Both the position numbers and the translations under genes were made by a program. From Desulfosarcina ovata subsp. ovata (lineage in GTDB: Bacteria > Desulfobacterota > Desulfobacteria > Desulfobacterales > Desulfosarcinaceae): 64,000 bases of DNA. The stretch covers positions 7,565,501 to 7,629,500 of the forward strand of contig NZ_AP021879.1 of the NCBI RefSeq assembly GCF_009689005.1. The letters run 5' to 3'. Under the pieces are notes generated by a model. The model saw nothing but the letters and a program-made list of their open reading frames with translations. It had not been told where the DNA came from and did not search any database. The stretch's first letter is position 1. The number at the start of each line of letters is the position of its first letter. Below, one piece after another: positions 9,401 through 17,895 of the stretch.

Positions 9401-11432
9401 CCTGCTTATTGCCGTCATCTATGCGGTCCATCCCGCCTTCGAACTGGCCTACAGTCCCCTGGTGGTGATTCTGGCCTTTTTCATCATGGGGCTCTCGATG
9501 ATCGTCACCGCCATCATTTTTGCGCGCTTCGAAACGGAAATGCAACGTCTGCAACGGCGCTACCAGCAATCGAAACTGGCTGAGATCGGCAGAATGAAAG
9601 CCTTCATGGCCGCCTTTTTCCTGGGGATCAGTAACCTCAGGCGGCGGCGCTTGCGTACGGCACTGACCTGCACCACCTTGATCATTCTGACCTTTACCAT
9701 CATGAGCTTCACGTCGGTAAAATCCGTCCGCCAACACACGCGCCTGCGCTTTGAGGATAATGGCGGCTACCCGGGGATGCTCTTTCAACACCCATCCTTT
9801 CAAACGCTGCCGCAGCAGACGCTGGACATTGTTCAGACGGCCATGGGGGGGCCGGGAACCACCTTGCCTCGGGTGTGGCTGGAGGGTGAGGACCCGACCC
9901 GCCCACGACTTGTGCCGGTGGTGAACGGGGTGCGTGCATTCGACGCCCAGGGACTGGTGGGGATGTCGGCCGGTGAACCTCAAATCACCGGTCTTGACCG
10001 GATGCTTACCGCCGGACGCTGGTTCACCCCCGAAGAATCACGGGCAGTCATTCTGTCTCAACGCATGGCCGCCCACCTGGGTGTTTCTCCGCCGGCGGTT
10101 CTGTCCATCTGGGGAGACGCCTACGAACTGGTGGGGGTCTTCGACGGGGAGGCTCTGGAGCGGTACAAAGACTTGAACGGTGAGAGCATCACACCGGTGG
10201 TTTTTTCCAGTGAGGCCGCGCTTACCATGACCGATGCCGAGGTCGATGCCCTGGAAGCCGGTGAAGACATCCATCGTTTCCAGGGTCGCTACAAGCACGT
10301 TCAGGCGGACCTGATCGTGATCATGCCTTTCCGTGAGGTTCTTTCGATGAACGGCGTCTTGAAGGGTATCGTCGCCAGGCCGGGATCCGTACCCGAAGCG
10401 GAGGCCGGTGTTGCCGCCTTGCGGGATCTGGCCGAACGGCTGGTGGACCGTTTTGGCCTGATGCTCTTTGTCGGTGAACCCGATGGGGTTTTCGTTTATC
10501 ACGCGGCGGACACGCTGCGTTACAGCGGGGTGCCCAACATCGTGATCCCCCTTTTCATTGCCATCCTGATCGTACTGAACACCATGATCGGCAGTGTCGT
10601 GGAACGTAAAAACGAAATCGCGACCTATACCTCCGTCGGCCTTGCTCCCTCGCACGTCTCCTTTCTGTTCATTGCCGAAGCCATGGCTTTTGCCGTGCTT
10701 TCCGTGGTGCTCGGGTATCTTTTGGCCCAGACGAGTGGTGAACTGTTGTCGCAAACCGCGCTTTGGCAGGGGATTACGGTCAACTACTCATCCCTCGCCG
10801 GTGTGGGCGCCATGCTGCTTGTCATGGGCTTGGTGCTGATCTCCGTGATCTATCCGGCCAAGGTTGCCGGAAGGATCGCCATTCCAGACGTGCGGCGGGC
10901 ATGGACGTTGCCCCAGGCGAGCGGCAACGTGATCGAGGTTGCCCTGCCATTTTTAATGAAGCATGCGGAGCGCAACGGCCTGGCCGGGTTTGTCCACGAC
11001 TATTTTGTGGAGCATGCGGATGTCTCCCACGGGGTGTTCGCCACCGCCAACGTATCCGTGGTTTCGGCCTGTCCCATATCGCCCGCGGCGTTGCAACCCG
11101 CAGGAGGGCAGCCTGCGATGACCAACGCACCCATGATTTGCTTGCAGATCCATGCAGATGTCTGGTTGGCACCTTTTGACTTTGGTATTCTGCAGAAGGT
11201 CGAGTTGTGGTTTTGTGATGCCGAGGACGATCCGGGGTTTCTCGAAATTCGGGTAAAACTCATTCGCCAGGCCGGAGAGGGCAACCTCTGGCATCGGATC
11301 AACAAATCCTTTCTGGATGAACTGCGCAAACATCTTCTGGTGTGGCGTTTCATGGATCCGGACGTTCAAGCCGCTTTCAGCGACCAGATGAACACGGTAC
11401 TGGCAAAATGCGAGCCGCCAACGGATGATTGA
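6498..11432 (+). CDS. Giant FtsX-type permease fused to an M28-peptidase-like domain
   Basis: A 1644-residue protein. An N-terminal basic segment and hydrophobic helix ending at ATAA (about residue 45) suggest a signal peptide or anchor. Residues about 50-700 resemble an M28 aminopeptidase fold with a PA-like insertion and a charged helical insertion (about 330-510). The metal site looks degenerate: the HxD motif is F277-Y-D279, the bridging-Asp region reads GADEALS (292-298), and the usual Glu-Glu segment is TAGHAQTLAG. Three helices follow (about 925-1010), then an FtsX module with its first helix near 1040, a MacB-like extracytoplasmic domain and three helices (about 1345-1460), and a 185-residue C-terminal domain. 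It is co-operonic with the ATPase. Function unknown; a substrate-binding pseudopeptidase is my inference. Confidence 0.75.
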   Translation: MHEVSHRRSVRWWARPRRRFACRRTTGLGLGLFFALMVLSGGHATAAPDTGLEAVVAQLSRLGDRSTGTTGAARAADYIATHLTDLGIGDVDRTPFFLPVRRHVQSTIEIDGHLVQESITPLLANAISPGTAGGGGIEGPFYYAGRGALHDYNRIPMVGAIIALEMDSNLNWQHAASLGAKAVVFIDRAGQSGFTPRSEFEDKLELSPIDFPLFHLPVQAARRLFGDFDAMPEKRLANTIKLFSDITWQNERAENISCLIPGTDPELQAQLLVVEAFYDTSRYLPGNAPGADEALSIASLLALATEFKQRPPRRSVLLLATAGHAQTLAGMREFIWSLTTKSKEMKRREAFLEDTSGQIKAYLQALSALDLTGDLRSALQGTQHPEVIIEALAETIKTEVDRLSAHLMESRMRAQPLSKEEMQVLARERLALRQLGWRTHLNRLSDHEADLVRMLVPRALAGYREDLADLENTQKALKKARKLRKRLDPFDLKVVVSLHLSSHGDGIGAFYQGWLYSLAPKINHVGAFSRLNQILMAVGQDSGDGPNPTPRVQLFETLRPSRLRPWQGYLPDRPQLGGEISTLAGYLGLTLATCNDQRSRWGTPYDTMARIDWAFATEQQHLVQTLVRSLIEAPRHDTGKMPKNAFATVYGYAKRLRHGELFPDQPTPGTVVMAFQNMTRYYTMVNRLGDFYLKGVATKKHVPDKLIIEGYRFDSATGRAVWAIDKVQTGKDAYRLKIRRRSMETDLIMFNCRQSTLFNLLEPRNFRYMTKINILDGRREAEPLRYWYSRIDTRRSVITTLFLPPETRFKLTLSDSVLNRKLILTRATPNRPEGVGYAIDAWPRLYHTEFAVARDMWALTIPRIDSLESHGIINVKLHDLKDAGTAALTRAQDALMRKAYDDFTQAATTAWALAGRVYDQVEKTRKDVLFGVLFYIALFVPFAFCLERLLFGYTNIHKRLIAFSVLLCLLIAVIYAVHPAFELAYSPLVVILAFFIMGLSMIVTAIIFARFETEMQRLQRRYQQSKLAEIGRMKAFMAAFFLGISNLRRRRLRTALTCTTLIILTFTIMSFTSVKSVRQHTRLRFEDNGGYPGMLFQHPSFQTLPQQTLDIVQTAMGGPGTTLPRVWLEGEDPTRPRLVPVVNGVRAFDAQGLVGMSAGEPQITGLDRMLTAGRWFTPEESRAVILSQRMAAHLGVSPPAVLSIWGDAYELVGVFDGEALERYKDLNGESITPVVFSSEAALTMTDAEVDALEAGEDIHRFQGRYKHVQADLIVIMPFREVLSMNGVLKGIVARPGSVPEAEAGVAALRDLAERLVDRFGLMLFVGEPDGVFVYHAADTLRYSGVPNIVIPLFIAILIVLNTMIGSVVERKNEIATYTSVGLAPSHVSFLFIAEAMAFAVLSVVLGYLLAQTSGELLSQTALWQGITVNYSSLAGVGAMLLVMGLVLISVIYPAKVAGRIAIPDVRRAWTLPQASGNVIEVALPFLMKHAERNGLAGFVHDYFVEHADVSHGVFATANVSVVSACPISPAALQPAGGQPAMTNAPMICLQIHADVWLAPFDFGILQKVELWFCDAEDDPGFLEIRVKLIRQAGEGNLWHRINKSFLDELRKHLLVWRFMDPDVQAAFSDQMNTVLAKCEPPTDD

Positions 11433-11461
11433 AACCATTTTTAACCGAACGAAAGAGGACG

Positions 11462-13483
11462 ATGGCGTTGACGAAAACTGCCCCCCATTCCGATGCTGAC
11501 GACCAGACATCCGGGCGCGTGCGCTGGCGGGCGGTCATTCTGGGCCTCTTGCTGACGGTCCTGATCTGTGCCTATACGCCGTTTCACAATTGCTTCCGTC
11601 ACGGAACACCCCTGGGGGGCGGGCATTTTCCGCTGGCCCCCTTCTTCATCCTGACCTGGTTGGTCATTTTGACGGCCGGGATCAGGTGCCTGTTCAATGC
11701 CAGGACACCACTGACCGGTCGAGAACTGCTCTGCGCATGGGTCCTGATGGTCATCGGATCGGGCATTGCCTATACCGGCCTGGCCCGGACCTTTTTCATC
11801 AATCTCACCGCCCCGTACCACTTCGCCACCATTGGGAATAACTGGGCTGCGGTGCTGCAGCCGCTTTTGCCCGACGGGTGGTACCCGGCAGACCGTCAGG
11901 CCATTACCGACTTGTACAACGGGCTGCCGGGCGGTCGGGAACTCGGCCTTGGCGCCCTGATGGCCAAAATTCCCTGGCAGGCCTGGGTGCGACCCTTGTT
12001 GGGATGGGCGGTTTTCATATTCCTGTGCTACGGAGTGATGATCGGACTGACCAACCTGATGAGCCGCCAGTGGCTGCGCAACGAGCGCATGAACCTGCCG
12101 CTTCTCAGAGTGCCCGAAATGCTCGAGACCGCATTCGATCAGCAGCAGCTATGGCCTTTTTTCGAGGATCGTTTTCTGCTTGCCGGGTTGTCGATTCCGG
12201 TGTTGCTGCACCTTTTAAACGGGCTTCATTTTTATTTTCCCCAGGTGCCCCAGGTGCCCACCCTGGTACTGGCCGGCCCGCTTTTCCCGCAGACAGGCCT
12301 GTTTGCAGGCTTTTACAAACTAAAGATCTACATTTATCCGGCGTTTATCGGATTTGCATTTTTAACGACCAAGCAAATCTCAGCCTCTTTTTTCATTTTC
12401 TATCTGCTGGGCTGCCTGTTGACCGGCCTTCTGGGGCTGTTGGGCTTCGCAATACCGGCCGCCGCCCTGGGCACCACCTTCGGCCCGACCTTGAGCCATC
12501 CGGAAGAGATGCAGATGATCGGTGCGGGCGGCATTTTCTTTTTGTTCATCGTGTGGCTCGGCAGGCGTCATATCGTGGATATCGTCGCCCAGGTGGCCGG
12601 GCGACAGGCGGCGCCGACCCTGGAGACGGAGTGGATCTCCTTGAGCGGCGCCTTCTGGACCTCGCTCGGGTGCAGCATCGGTCTTGTGGCCTGGTGCCTC
12701 TATTTCGGATTTCCCCTTTTGCCAGCGTTGTTTTTGCTGGGTGCCGGGTTCATGCTCCTGATTGTTGCGACCCGGGTGATCTGCCAGGGCGGTATTGCCT
12801 ATTTTACCCTCACCGCAGCACCGATCGACGGCATCTTCGCCCTCTTTGGCTCACGGTTTTTCACCGCCACCGGTGTGCTCATGGCTGCTGTCATCCAGAA
12901 GGTGCTCTTTGTGGATTTGCGCGAAACCCTGATGCCTTCGCTGATGCATGGCGCCAAGATCTCCCAGGCGACGCGCCAGAAAAGGACCATGCTGACGGGT
13001 ATCGGGTTGGTTCTGGTGCTGTCGGTAGGTGTCTCGTTCGTCGCCATGCTGGTGCTCTGCTACCGGTATGGTCTGCGGGAACTGAACCTGGACTGGGCCA
13101 CCCGGACGACGGTGGGGGTGTACGAGAATGTGCAAACCCTCATCGAACAACCCATGACGCCCAACCGGTTCGTGCTCTCCTTTGCCATCGTGGGGGCGGT
13201 GTTCATGCTCGCCCTGGTGGTCGCCTACCATCGCTTTTACTGGTGGCCGTTGCATCCCATCGGCTACCTGACCGCTTACAGTTCGGCTGCCCGCATTCTG
13301 TGGTTCAGTTTTTTCATAGGCTGGGCGTGCAACACCCTGTGCATGCGCTACGGCGGAGTGGGCCTTTTCAAACGGGCACGGCTGTTTTTCATCGGCTTGA
13401 TTCTGGGCGACTTTATGATGGGCGGGCTATGGGCCCTGGTGGGGATTTTTATGGACACGAGCTATCTGGTTCTGCCCGATTAG
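11462..13483 (+). CDS. Polytopic membrane protein, DUF6785/DUF6784-like
   Basis: A 673-residue protein with about a dozen hydrophobic helices. Recognisable blocks are the N-terminal GRELLCAWVLMVIGSGIAYTGLAR, given here only as GSGIAYTGLAR, the central NGLHFYFPQVPQVP, and the C-terminal HPIGYLTAYSS, RYGGVGLFKR and FFIGLILGDF. These match my memory of DUF6785 followed by DUF6784, uncharacterised membrane domains often paired with OPT-like proteins. ATG 11462 has GAAAGAGG upstream; an alternative TTG at 11429 would overlap the previous stop. With the next gene it forms a tandem pair of large transport-like proteins. A transport function is inference. Confidence 0.65.
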   Translation: MALTKTAPHSDADDQTSGRVRWRAVILGLLLTVLICAYTPFHNCFRHGTPLGGGHFPLAPFFILTWLVILTAGIRCLFNARTPLTGRELLCAWVLMVIGSGIAYTGLARTFFINLTAPYHFATIGNNWAAVLQPLLPDGWYPADRQAITDLYNGLPGGRELGLGALMAKIPWQAWVRPLLGWAVFIFLCYGVMIGLTNLMSRQWLRNERMNLPLLRVPEMLETAFDQQQLWPFFEDRFLLAGLSIPVLLHLLNGLHFYFPQVPQVPTLVLAGPLFPQTGLFAGFYKLKIYIYPAFIGFAFLTTKQISASFFIFYLLGCLLTGLLGLLGFAIPAAALGTTFGPTLSHPEEMQMIGAGGIFFLFIVWLGRRHIVDIVAQVAGRQAAPTLETEWISLSGAFWTSLGCSIGLVAWCLYFGFPLLPALFLLGAGFMLLIVATRVICQGGIAYFTLTAAPIDGIFALFGSRFFTATGVLMAAVIQKVLFVDLRETLMPSLMHGAKISQATRQKRTMLTGIGLVLVLSVGVSFVAMLVLCYRYGLRELNLDWATRTTVGVYENVQTLIEQPMTPNRFVLSFAIVGAVFMLALVVAYHRFYWWPLHPIGYLTAYSSAARILWFSFFIGWACNTLCMRYGGVGLFKRARLFFIGLILGDFMMGGLWALVGIFMDTSYLVLPD

Positions 13484-13546
13484 GCACACCCATCGACAAA
13501 TGGCATACTACGCCCACAAGCGGCGTTTTCACCGAGAATAATTGGT

Positions 13547-15502
13547 ATGGATAAAGAACTCCAGGAATATCGCGACCTGCTCCCCCCGCCCGACCATTTC
13601 GAAGAGGGGTTTGACCTAAAGACAGTGATCGGGGCGATTTTCATCGGTTTTCTGATGATGCCCGGCAGCATGTACCTGCAACTGGTTATCGGCACGGGCA
13701 TCGGTCCCGCCGCCCGCTGGGTCACCATCATCCTGTTCGCCGAGGTCGCCAAACGTTCGTACACCGACTTGAAGCAGCAGGAGATCTTCCTGCTCTACTA
13801 TATGGCCGGCGCGGCCCTGGCCTCACCCTTCCAGGGGCTGTTGTGGCATCAATACCTGGTGCAGTCGGATGCGGCCAAGATGCTGGGACTGACCGAATTT
13901 ATTCCCCATTGGATCGCGCCGGGGCTCGATTCGGAGTCCCTGGTGGAGCGGACCTTCTTCCACCGGGACTGGATGATTCCTATCCTGCTGTTGATCGGGG
14001 CCCAGATCATCCAGCGCATTGACCATTTCGGACTGGGCTATGCGCTTTACCGCATCACCTCCGATGTGGAAAAGCTGCCTTTTCCCATGGCCCCTGTGGG
14101 TGCTCTGGGCACCATGGCCCTGGCGGAATCGACAGAAGACAAAAAAACATCCTGGAAATGGCGCATCTTTTCCATCGGGGGGGTGATCGGCCTTGGTTTC
14201 GGGGCTATTTACGTGCTCCTGCCCACCATTTCGGGGTTGATTTTCCTGGAACCCATCCGGTTGATTCCCATTCCCTGGATCGAACTGACGGGCCATACGG
14301 AAGACGTCTTGCCGGCGGTTGCCGTGGGCATCCAGCTCGATCTGGGCTTGGTCTTCATTGGTATGGTGCTTCCTTTTTGGGCCGTCATCGGCGGATTGAT
14401 CGGGTTGATCATCACGTTTGCTGCCAACCCGATGCTTTATCGCATGGGGATCCTGCACCGCTGGCACCCCGGCATGCAGACCGTCGATACGGTGTTCGCC
14501 AACAATTTTGATTTCTATATGAGCTTCGGTATCGGCCTTGGCCTGGCCATTGGCGCGGTGGGTATTTATGCGGTGATCGCCTCTTTCAGAAAATCAAACC
14601 GCAACCATCGGGGCAGTTTCAAGGAGCTTTTCAACCCCCCGCCAGGTCGGGGGGATTTCAATTTCTGGATATCCATCGGCATCTATGTGGCCGCCACCTT
14701 CGCCTATGTGGGCCTCTGCGTGCTGCTGGTTCCCAATTTTCCCTGGATTTTCTTTTTGGGTTACGGGTTCATCTACACCCCGGTGATCTCTTATATCTCC
14801 GCACGCATGGAAGGCATTGCCGGACAGTTTGTGAGCCTGCCGATGGTGCGGGAGGCCAGCTTTATCGCTGGTGCCAAATTTTTCGGCTACCAGGGCATAG
14901 AAATCTGGTACGCCCCCATTCCCTTTCATAACTACGGTGAAACGACCGTCCATTTCAGGGAAGTCGAGTTGACCGGTACAAGCATTCGCGGAATCATTAA
15001 AGCCGAGCTGGTGGTGTTTCCGGTGGTCATGGTGGCCAGTCTGCTGTTTTCCCAGTTTATCTGGCGTCTGGCTCCGATTCCATCCGCCAACTACCCCTAC
15101 GCCCAGGAGTTGTGGCATCTCCAGGCCCTCAATACACTGCTCATGCAGACCTCCACCCTCGAGGGCAGTGCCTTTTTTTACCAGGCGCTGAGCGCCAAGT
15201 ATATTCTCTCGGGACTGGGGTTCGGCCTGGTGACCTACATGCTTCTGACTTGCTTCGGCCTGCCTGTGTTACTAATATATGGCGTTGTCCGAGGGCTGGG
15301 CCAGACCACCCCTCACGGCATGCTGCTCGAGCTCATCGGGGCGTTGGTGGGGCGCTTTTTCTTTCTGAAACGGTATGGCGCCAAGTGGCGTCAATATGCG
15401 CCCGTACTACTGGCCGGTTTTTCCTGCGGCATGGGGCTGACCGGCATGTTCGCCATGGGGGTGGCCCTGATTCTGAAATCGCTGGGCCGTCTCGCTTATT
15501 AA
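13547..15502 (+). CDS. OPT-like oligopeptide-transporter family membrane protein
   Basis: A 651-residue polytopic protein with about 14 hydrophobic segments and a soluble N-terminus. The segment MMPGSMYLQLVIGTGIGPAA and the following helix resemble proteins annotated as peptide transporters of the OPT superfamily, which carry oligopeptides or metal chelates across the inner membrane. It sits 63 nt behind the DUF6785-like gene, with which it appears to share overall topology, so the two may act as a pair. No soluble binding protein is nearby. Peptide specificity is inferred from family resemblance alone. The start has only a weak ribosome binding site. Confidence 0.6.
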   Translation: MDKELQEYRDLLPPPDHFEEGFDLKTVIGAIFIGFLMMPGSMYLQLVIGTGIGPAARWVTIILFAEVAKRSYTDLKQQEIFLLYYMAGAALASPFQGLLWHQYLVQSDAAKMLGLTEFIPHWIAPGLDSESLVERTFFHRDWMIPILLLIGAQIIQRIDHFGLGYALYRITSDVEKLPFPMAPVGALGTMALAESTEDKKTSWKWRIFSIGGVIGLGFGAIYVLLPTISGLIFLEPIRLIPIPWIELTGHTEDVLPAVAVGIQLDLGLVFIGMVLPFWAVIGGLIGLIITFAANPMLYRMGILHRWHPGMQTVDTVFANNFDFYMSFGIGLGLAIGAVGIYAVIASFRKSNRNHRGSFKELFNPPPGRGDFNFWISIGIYVAATFAYVGLCVLLVPNFPWIFFLGYGFIYTPVISYISARMEGIAGQFVSLPMVREASFIAGAKFFGYQGIEIWYAPIPFHNYGETTVHFREVELTGTSIRGIIKAELVVFPVVMVASLLFSQFIWRLAPIPSANYPYAQELWHLQALNTLLMQTSTLEGSAFFYQALSAKYILSGLGFGLVTYMLLTCFGLPVLLIYGVVRGLGQTTPHGMLLELIGALVGRFFFLKRYGAKWRQYAPVLLAGFSCGMGLTGMFAMGVALILKSLGRLAY

Positions 15503-15565
15503 GCGTATCATGGTCCGGCCATGGTATTTGTTCTATGGCCAAATTCGAGCATGTTGAGGTGACCC

Positions 15566-16189
15566 ATGACCGAAATCCGATTCAAAACGATCCTTGTTTT
15601 CGCCGCTTTGATTTGCTGCCTGGTAGGAACGGCTGTCGGTGAAGATGCCCCGATGTCCATCTGCCGCTATCGCCTTGGCGAGAATATTTCCGCCTACAAG
15701 GACCGCATCGATTGGGAATCGGTCATGCCCATCCGCTATCAACCATACCTCAGAGAGGCGGAAATCATCCCCGACAAGGAATTTAAAACCGGTCTGATTA
15801 CGTTTGGCGATTGTGCCGTCAAAGGCCGTATTATGCGCATCAAGCTGAAATACATCGACAACACGGAGGCATTTTACAAAAAGCTGCTGACCCGTTACAA
15901 AAGGCGTTTCGGCGAACCGGATGACTGGCGTGGCGATGCCTTTGGCGTCGTCAAGGCGTGGAAATGGTCCTTCAAAGACGCATCCGGAAGAAGCATCAGT
16001 CTGATTTTGCAGCACAATCATTTGGATCGGGAACAGAAGATGGGCAATTCCGTAAAACTTTCTTTAAGCGATTATTTCGACGAGGAATACCGCTGTTACC
16101 AGAACGCCAATCCGGAATTCAACTCGGAAAATCGGGGGCCCCGACGGTTGAAAGGAGATCTGGAATGGGATCGCCTGATTCCCCAATAA
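15566..16189 (+). CDS. Secreted protein of unknown function
   Basis: A 207-residue protein with a typical signal peptide: MTEIRFK, a hydrophobic stretch to about residue 22, and a likely cleavage near TAVGED. The mature part has two cysteines (positions 33 and about 89), a basic-aromatic segment (FYKKLLTRYKRRFGEP) and an acidic, Asn-rich C-terminus. I do not recognise the family. GAGGTG lies 4 nt before ATG 15566. It sits between the transporter pair and two cytosolic genes in the same operon, so a periplasmic accessory role is plausible but unproven. Confidence 0.6.
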   Translation: MTEIRFKTILVFAALICCLVGTAVGEDAPMSICRYRLGENISAYKDRIDWESVMPIRYQPYLREAEIIPDKEFKTGLITFGDCAVKGRIMRIKLKYIDNTEAFYKKLLTRYKRRFGEPDDWRGDAFGVVKAWKWSFKDASGRSISLILQHNHLDREQKMGNSVKLSLSDYFDEEYRCYQNANPEFNSENRGPRRLKGDLEWDRLIPQ

Positions 16190-16229
16190 AGCCCAGTCTC
16201 AAGGGGCCTCGAAGAGCTTTTGAAGCCGA

Positions 16230-17180
16230 ATGATAGAACCCGCCGAAGCTTTTTGGTCCACGCCTGATGACAATGCGGGCGTGCAAAATCCCGGGCAGCC
16301 CATCGCCTGGGATGGCATTCAGATCGTCGTGCCCATGACTTGGCAGATTCATACGCTTGATAGAAGCTACCTGAAAATGGTCGCCGATGATGGCACCGTT
16401 TTCGAGTTGAAATGGCGGCTCAACCAGAAACGGTTCAAGATCGACCGGTTTCTGGCACGCTTTATCAAACGTCACCAGCGCATGGTTGCCGGAACCATGC
16501 ATCCCGATCCGGTGCCTCACCAATGGCAGGCGATCCTGCCCGGTCGTGCCCTGCGCACCTTCAAATGGACCGAAGGCGACCATTGTGCACTGGGGGTGGT
16601 CGTTCATTGCCCTGTCTGCCATACCGCGACGCTGATGAAATTGTCGGGATTGCCATCAAAGCGCCTCGAGGCGATCGCCGCATCCGTTCTGGCGTCGTTT
16701 CAGGATCACGGAAAAAGGACCGCGGCATCGCCCTGGCAGCCCTGGCAGATTTTCGACATCCACGCCCGCCTGCCCCAAACCTATACACTGGCCCACCATC
16801 GGTTACTTTCCGGAAGCTTTGAGCTATCGTTTCTTTCGGATCAAACGCGGCTGCGTTTGTATCGGTGGGGGCCGGCGGCCGTTTTGCTGGAAGAGGTGGA
16901 ACTCAGGCAGTTCGCCCTTGACCATATCGATCCGCTGACGAAAGGCGGAATATGGTCGCCCATGTTTGATGCTCCGGCATGGTGCTGGCGCACACGGCCT
17001 CGCATCGGTATCGTTTCCCGGTTGGCGAACCCACGGCTAAGAGGTTACCGGTACCAAAGCGGCCGCATCTGGCATTTGTCCGGTCAGAATCGTATTCTGG
17101 CCGCGGTGATGGACGGAAGGCGCCCCATTGACGAGAAGATTCTGGAGAAAATTTGTGAGCAATATGGCTGCGATGCGTAA
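16230..17180 (+). CDS. Cytosolic protein of unknown function, two similar halves
   Basis: A 316-residue protein with no signal peptide or membrane helix. Two segments (about 25-140 and 165-280) each begin with a WxxxxxxxP-type strand pair (WDGIQIVVPMTWQI; WQIFDIHARLPQTY) followed by beta-rich sequence, which suggests two copies of one alpha/beta module, perhaps of the PsbP/Mog1 kind. That fold guess is weak. A CPVC pair is present near residue 131. It overlaps the PqqD-like gene by 26 nt, so the two are translated together and may work together. Function not assigned. Confidence 0.55.
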   Translation: MIEPAEAFWSTPDDNAGVQNPGQPIAWDGIQIVVPMTWQIHTLDRSYLKMVADDGTVFELKWRLNQKRFKIDRFLARFIKRHQRMVAGTMHPDPVPHQWQAILPGRALRTFKWTEGDHCALGVVVHCPVCHTATLMKLSGLPSKRLEAIAASVLASFQDHGKRTAASPWQPWQIFDIHARLPQTYTLAHHRLLSGSFELSFLSDQTRLRLYRWGPAAVLLEEVELRQFALDHIDPLTKGGIWSPMFDAPAWCWRTRPRIGIVSRLANPRLRGYRYQSGRIWHLSGQNRILAAVMDGRRPIDEKILEKICEQYGCDA

Positions 17181-17556
17181 ACCATCATCCAATCAATTGA
17201 CCCGGACGGCCGCCTTGGACTGTGTTCCGGTGAAAAACAGCCGCGTCATCACCCGGCGGATGGAAAACGGTTTGGTTCGCATCACCTATCCGGCCACCCA
17301 GAATACCTGGTTCGCCAAGCTGGCCAATGTTTTTGCACGCAAGGCTCCGGACCGTGTTTTCGTTCGCAAACTGGAACTCGACCATCTCGGCACCAGTGTG
17401 TGGCATATGATCGACGCCCGGCAATCGGTTCAAACGATCATCAGGCATTTTGCGGCCGCTCAGCAGCTCAGCTCGAGAGAGGCCGAGGTTTCGGTGACCC
17501 AATTTTTGCGTGAACTTGGCCGGCGGGGAATCATCGGCATGCGCCAGGCCCCGTGA
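17155..17556 (+). CDS. PqqD-like protein (RiPP recognition element fold)
   Basis: The C-terminal 85 residues match the PqqD pattern: LDHLGTSVWHMIDARQSVQT followed by a winged-helix-like stretch with VTQFLRELGRRGIIGM. PqqD-like domains bind leader peptides for modifying enzymes in ribosomal peptide pathways, but stand-alone members also occur without a known partner. No radical-SAM or other modifying enzyme is visible in this window. GTG 17155 is chosen because GGAG at 17144-17147 is 7 nt upstream; ATG 17164 is the alternative. It is the last gene of the + operon and ends 4 nt from the convergent STAS gene. Confidence 0.7.
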   Translation: MSNMAAMRKPSSNQLTRTAALDCVPVKNSRVITRRMENGLVRITYPATQNTWFAKLANVFARKAPDRVFVRKLELDHLGTSVWHMIDARQSVQTIIRHFAAAQQLSSREAEVSVTQFLRELGRRGIIGMRQAP

Positions 17557-17560
17557 TGTT

Positions 17561-17893
17561 TCAGAATGCGCCCAGTGCATCATCCAGTGTACCCACAATG
17601 GGCAGAAATGTATCGAAACCGGCTATTTCAAAGACTTCACGGATATAGTCGACCATCAGGCACAAAACGATCTTGCCGGCTTCGGGCTGCAACCGTTTGG
17701 TGGCCTTGTTCAGCACCCGCAGTCCGGCGCTGGAGATATATTCCAGGTCCTCACAATCGATCACCAGCTTGCTGCCACCACTGCCGATGATCTGCATCAG
17801 CACTTCGTCGAATTGGGGTGCCGTCATCGAATCGAGACGGCCGACTACCTTGAAGATGTGAATATCACCCTGCTTATTTTGGATTAGCTTCAT
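17561..17893 (-). CDS. STAS-domain anti-anti-sigma-type protein
   Basis: A 110-residue single STAS domain. The conserved phospho-acceptor region reads LEYISSAGLRVL, which keeps the Ser expected in SpoIIAA/RsbV proteins. In partner switching, the unphosphorylated STAS protein captures the anti-sigma kinase; the kinase inactivates it by phosphorylating this Ser and a PP2C phosphatase reactivates it. All three parts are in this operon (21412-23055, 17896-18333 and here). ATG 17893 has AAGGAG 6 nt upstream; earlier GTG/ATG codons sit too close to it. No sigma factor is adjacent, so the target may be another protein. Confidence 0.85.
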   Translation of the reverse strand: MKLIQNKQGDIHIFKVVGRLDSMTAPQFDEVLMQIIGSGGSKLVIDCEDLEYISSAGLRVLNKATKRLQPEAGKIVLCLMVDYIREVFEIAGFDTFLPIVGTLDDALGAF

Positions 17894-17895
17894 CA

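Noticed and set aside
11878-13554. A 558-codon alternative + frame inside the DUF6785-like gene
   Set aside because: The product is Arg/Gly/Pro-rich with no recognisable pattern, while the overlapping frame encodes a coherent membrane protein.
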